In this document: positions 51,582-54,302 of the stretch, piece after piece | Layout of the letters: the number at the start of each line of letters is the position of its first letter | Position numbering within the stretch: position 1 is the first letter of the stretch | Assembly (NCBI RefSeq): GCF_020164475.1 | Contig: NZ_JAIQWX010000029.1 | Span: 1-54,302 of the forward strand | From: Pseudomonas sp. REP124 | GTDB lineage: Bacteria > Pseudomonadota > Gammaproteobacteria > Pseudomonadales > Pseudomonadaceae | DNA length: 54,302 nt | Direction: 5' to 3' | Made by a program: the position numbers and the translations under genes | The notes under the pieces: model-generated | What the model saw: only the letters and a program-made list of their open reading frames with translations | The model's database searches: none | Told to the model about the DNA's origin: nothing

Positions 51582-52856
51582 TCAAACGGCAACGTGATAG
51601 GGATTCCTCGGATCATGGTTCCAGTCCAGGAACGGTTTGCCGGTGTCCACCGGGACCATCTCGATGCAGTCCTGTACGGGGCAGGTAATCTGGCACAGGT
51701 TGCAGCCCACGCATTCTTCGTCGATCACCTGATAGCTGTGGGTGCCGTCGGGTTTCTTCAGGCTGGCCACGGCCTGGTGCGAGGTGTCTTCGCAGGCGAT
51801 GTGGCAGCGGCCGCAGCCGATGCAGGCCTCCTGGTCGATCTTCGCAATGACCTGATAGTTGATGTCCAGGTACTTCCAGTCCGTGGTGTTGCCCACGGCG
51901 CGTCCGGAGAACTCGGCGATGCTGGCGTAGCCCTGACTGTCCATCCAGCGCGACAGGCCGTCCTTCATCTCTTCGACGATGCGAAAGCCATGCAGCATGG
52001 CCGCCGTGCACACCTGCACCGACCCGCAGCCCAACGCCATGAACTCCGCGGCATCGCGCCAGTTGCTGATGCCACCGATACCGCTGATCGGCAGGCCGGC
52101 AGTCTGCGGATCGCGGGCGATTTCGGCGACCATGTTCAGGGCGATCGGCTTGACCGCTGAACCACAGTAACCACCGTGAGTACTTTTGCTGCCGACGATC
52201 GGGTTGGCCACCATGCGTTCCAGGTCGACGCTGGTGATCGAGTTGATGGTGTTGATCAGCGACACTGCATCCGCGCCACCGCAATGGGCCGCGCGGGCGG
52301 CGACGCGGATGTCGGTGATGTTCGGCGTCAGCTTGACGATTACCGGCAGCGAGCAATAGGTCTTGCACCAGCGCGTGACCTGCTCGACGTACTCCGGCAC
52401 CTGGCCGACCGCCGCGCCCATGCCGCGCTCCGGCATGCCGTGGGGGCAGCCGAAATTCAGTTCGATGCCGTCGGCGCCGGTGGCTTCCACCAGCGGCAGG
52501 ATGTGTTTCCAGGATTCTTCGACGCAGGGCACCATCAGCGACACGATCAGCGCGCGGTCCGGCCAGTCCTTCTTGACCTGGGTGATTTCCCGCAGGTTGA
52601 TCTCCAGCGAACGGTCGGTGATCAGTTCGATGTTGTTGAAGCCCAGCACCTCGCGGTTGGCGCCGTAGTGCGCCGAATAGCGTGACGAGACGTTGACCGC
52701 CGCCGGGTCCTCACCCAGGGTTTTCCAGACCACGCCACCCCAGCCGGCCTCGAAGGCGCGGACCACGTTGTAGGCCTTGTCGGTGGGCGGCGCGGAGGCC
52801 AGCCAGAACGGATTAGGGCTTTTGATGCCGGCGAAGACAATCGACAGATCGGCCAT
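51582..52856 (-). CDS. preA: NAD-dependent dihydropyrimidine dehydrogenase subunit PreA
   Basis: A 424-residue protein: an FMN-binding TIM-barrel dihydroorotate dehydrogenase-like domain (1-330) with SAPPTDKAYNV, ELNFGCPHGMPERGMGAAVGQ and GIGGISNWRDAAEFMALG, then a C-terminal ferredoxin domain with two 4Fe-4S motifs (CIGCGRCHIACEDTSH and CVGCNLCQITCPVQDC). It reduces uracil and thymine to the dihydro forms with PreT. Its ATG directly follows the preT stop. Confidence 0.96.
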   Translation of the reverse strand: MADLSIVFAGIKSPNPFWLASAPPTDKAYNVVRAFEAGWGGVVWKTLGEDPAAVNVSSRYSAHYGANREVLGFNNIELITDRSLEINLREITQVKKDWPDRALIVSLMVPCVEESWKHILPLVEATGADGIELNFGCPHGMPERGMGAAVGQVPEYVEQVTRWCKTYCSLPVIVKLTPNITDIRVAARAAHCGGADAVSLINTINSITSVDLERMVANPIVGSKSTHGGYCGSAVKPIALNMVAEIARDPQTAGLPISGIGGISNWRDAAEFMALGCGSVQVCTAAMLHGFRIVEEMKDGLSRWMDSQGYASIAEFSGRAVGNTTDWKYLDINYQVIAKIDQEACIGCGRCHIACEDTSHQAVASLKKPDGTHSYQVIDEECVGCNLCQITCPVQDCIEMVPVDTGKPFLDWNHDPRNPYHVAV

Positions 52857-54224
52857 TTACGCAGCCTCCACGTTGAGCATCAGTTGAGCATGAATGGCCT
52901 CGGCGGCCCGTTTGCCGTGCTGCACAGCCTGCACGGTGAGGTCCTGATCGAGGCTGGTGCAATCGCCGCCGGCATACACGCCGGGAATGCTGGTGCGCAG
53001 GTTCTCGTCCACCAGCAGCCGATCGCCCTGGCGCTTGAGTTGGCCGGCCAACGGGTCGGCGAGGGCGCTGTCGTCGAAGCTCTGACCGATGGCCTTGAAG
53101 ATCGCGTCGGCCGCCAGTTCGAAGGTTTCGCCGGTGGTCTGCAGGCGGCCCTCCACCAGGTGGGTACGGGCAAAGCGCATGCCGCGCACCTGGCCCTGGT
53201 CATCGAGCAACACTTCTTCCGGTTGCGCCCAGGTCAGCAGACGCACCTGATTGGCCTTGGCGATCTCCTGTTCGTGGTGAGTGGCGCCCATGTCCTCGAC
53301 GCCACGCCGATACACAAGGTTGACATCGTGGGCACCGAGGCGAGCCATTTGCACCGCCATGTCGATGGCGGTGTTGCCGGCGCCGAGGACGATGGCGTGG
53401 TCGGCCAGCGGCAGTTGGGTCAGGTCATCGGCCTGGCGCAATTCGCGGATGTAGTCGGTGGCGGCGAGCAGGCCGGGGGCCTCTTCGTTGGCCAGACCCA
53501 GTTGTTTGCTGGCGTTCAGGCCAAGGCCGAGGAACACCGCGTCGTATTGCTGATGCAGTTCGCTGAGGCTCAGGTTGTCGCCAAGTTTCTGCCCATGGCG
53601 GATTTCGATGCCGCCGATCTCCAGCAGGAAATCCAGTTCCTTCTGTGCGTAGTCGTCCACCAGCTTGTACTTGGCGATGCCGTATTCATTCAGGCCGCCG
53701 GCCTTTTCCCGTGCTTCGAAAATCACCACGTCGTGGCCGTGCATGGCGCTGCGATGAGCACAGGACAATCCCGCGGGACCTGCGCCGACCACGGCGATGC
53801 GTTTGCCGGTGGCGGCGGCGCGAGGGAAGGGATGCTGGCTGAAATGCGCGTTGTCCACGGCATAACGCTGCAGCAGACCGATCAGCACCGGCGCGCACTC
53901 ATGGGCGTTATTGCGCACACAGGCTTGCTGGCAGAGGATCTCGGTGGGGCAGACCCGCGCACAGCTGCCGCCAAGGATGTTGGCCGACAGGATTTTTTGC
54001 GCGGCACCCTGGACGTTTTCCTGGTGGATGTTGCGGATGAAAGAGGGAATGTCGATCTCGCTGGGGCAGGCGTTGACGCAGGGCGCGTCGTAGCAATACA
54101 GGCAGCGCGAGGCTTCCAGGTGGGCTTGTCGGTCGTTGAGCGGCGGCGCCAGGTCGGTGAAGTGACCGGCGAGGACGGCCGCGTTCTCGTACGGGTGCGG
54201 GAGATGGGTCAGGGTCTTGATCAC
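52857..54224 (-). CDS. preT: NAD-dependent dihydropyrimidine dehydrogenase subunit PreT
   Basis: A 455-residue FAD/NAD oxidoreductase of the glutamate synthase small-subunit type. The N-terminal iron-sulfur part has CLYCYDAPCVNACP and GGSCARVCPTEILCQQAC. The FAD motif is GAGPAGLSCAHR, and the NAD motif is LGAGNTAIDMA. It passes electrons from NADH to PreA. It heads the preT-preA operon, whose promoter lies in the last 78 bp of the window or beyond. Confidence 0.96.
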   Translation of the reverse strand: MIKTLTHLPHPYENAAVLAGHFTDLAPPLNDRQAHLEASRCLYCYDAPCVNACPSEIDIPSFIRNIHQENVQGAAQKILSANILGGSCARVCPTEILCQQACVRNNAHECAPVLIGLLQRYAVDNAHFSQHPFPRAAATGKRIAVVGAGPAGLSCAHRSAMHGHDVVIFEAREKAGGLNEYGIAKYKLVDDYAQKELDFLLEIGGIEIRHGQKLGDNLSLSELHQQYDAVFLGLGLNASKQLGLANEEAPGLLAATDYIRELRQADDLTQLPLADHAIVLGAGNTAIDMAVQMARLGAHDVNLVYRRGVEDMGATHHEQEIAKANQVRLLTWAQPEEVLLDDQGQVRGMRFARTHLVEGRLQTTGETFELAADAIFKAIGQSFDDSALADPLAGQLKRQGDRLLVDENLRTSIPGVYAGGDCTSLDQDLTVQAVQHGKRAAEAIHAQLMLNVEAA

Positions 54225-54285
54225 GGTTTTGGCCTCACGGTGATAGAGGTGCTGCCTCTGTTGGGCATTTTTGTTGCCTGTACCG

Positions 54286-54302
54286 GCCTCATCGCGAGCA
54301 GG
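54286..54302. repeat. Partial REP at window end
   Basis: CTCATCGCGAGCAGG is the start of a REP palindrome that is cut by the end of the window, upstream of preT. Confidence 0.6.

Overview
The window is GC-rich, densely coded DNA of a Pseudomonas, most like the P. fluorescens/P. putida side of the genus. This rests on the branched-chain keto acid dehydrogenase (bkd) operon with its divergent Lrp-type regulator, on the gene order of the PQQ-dependent alcohol oxidation (exa/erc/ped) locus, and on many intergenic REP/REPIN palindromes of the type common in this group. No tRNA, rRNA, CRISPR array, insertion sequence or prophage gene was seen. Assignments come from reading motifs and gene order; no database search was run.

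Layout. 1-6.9 kb: a cytochrome P450 with a divergent ArsR-like regulator, a short-chain dehydrogenase, a MEKHLA protein, a probably SOS-controlled radical SAM/DUF4130 pair of unknown DNA-related function, and ilvE. 7-12.7 kb: the bkdA1-bkdA2-bkdB-lpdV operon and divergent bkdR, which with IlvE degrade valine, leucine and isoleucine. 12.8-14.9 kb: a persulfide-dioxygenase-like metallo-hydrolase facing a TauE/SafE exporter. 15.2-44.3 kb: a very complete PQQ alcohol oxidation locus. 44.4-49.2 kb: a TRAP transporter with a lactonase and uronate dehydrogenase. 49.4-50.7 kb: copper proteins CopC/CopD. 50.8-54.2 kb: a RutR-like regulator and the two subunits of NAD-dependent dihydropyrimidine dehydrogenase (PreA/PreT).

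The central locus combines two quinoprotein alcohol dehydrogenases: PedE, with the calcium-type active site, and PedH, with the extra aspartate typical of lanthanide enzymes. It also holds their cytochrome c (PedF), periplasmic helpers (PedG, a SoxYZ-like carrier, a zinc metallohydrolase, a CXXXCW protein), an aldehyde dehydrogenase (PedI), PQQ biosynthesis (pqqABCDE), an iron-dependent alcohol dehydrogenase (ErcA), an ABC system matching the lanthanide-uptake system PedA1A2BC of P. putida, and several sensors (NosP, PedS2/NahK, PedR2/AgmR, a PedS1/PedR1 pair, ErcS).

The most interesting result is a shared promoter layout inside this locus. A TACCAA-like box lies 32-35 bp before a GCAT(TCG) box, which lies 26-28 bp before a plausible -10 hexamer. 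It occurs before pedF, pedI, pqqA, the CXXXCW/pedR2 genes and the ABC operon, and partly before nosP. At pedH the first box is kept, but the GCAT box is replaced by a more ordinary -35. This suggests one response regulator (most likely PedR2) controls the whole locus and offers a sequence explanation for the calcium/lanthanide enzyme switch. Other leads are a LexA-type box before the radical SAM/DUF4130 pair, a 40-residue membrane peptide before PedS1, a dyad shared by both alcohol dehydrogenase genes, and eight REPIN elements that are each exactly 100 bp long.
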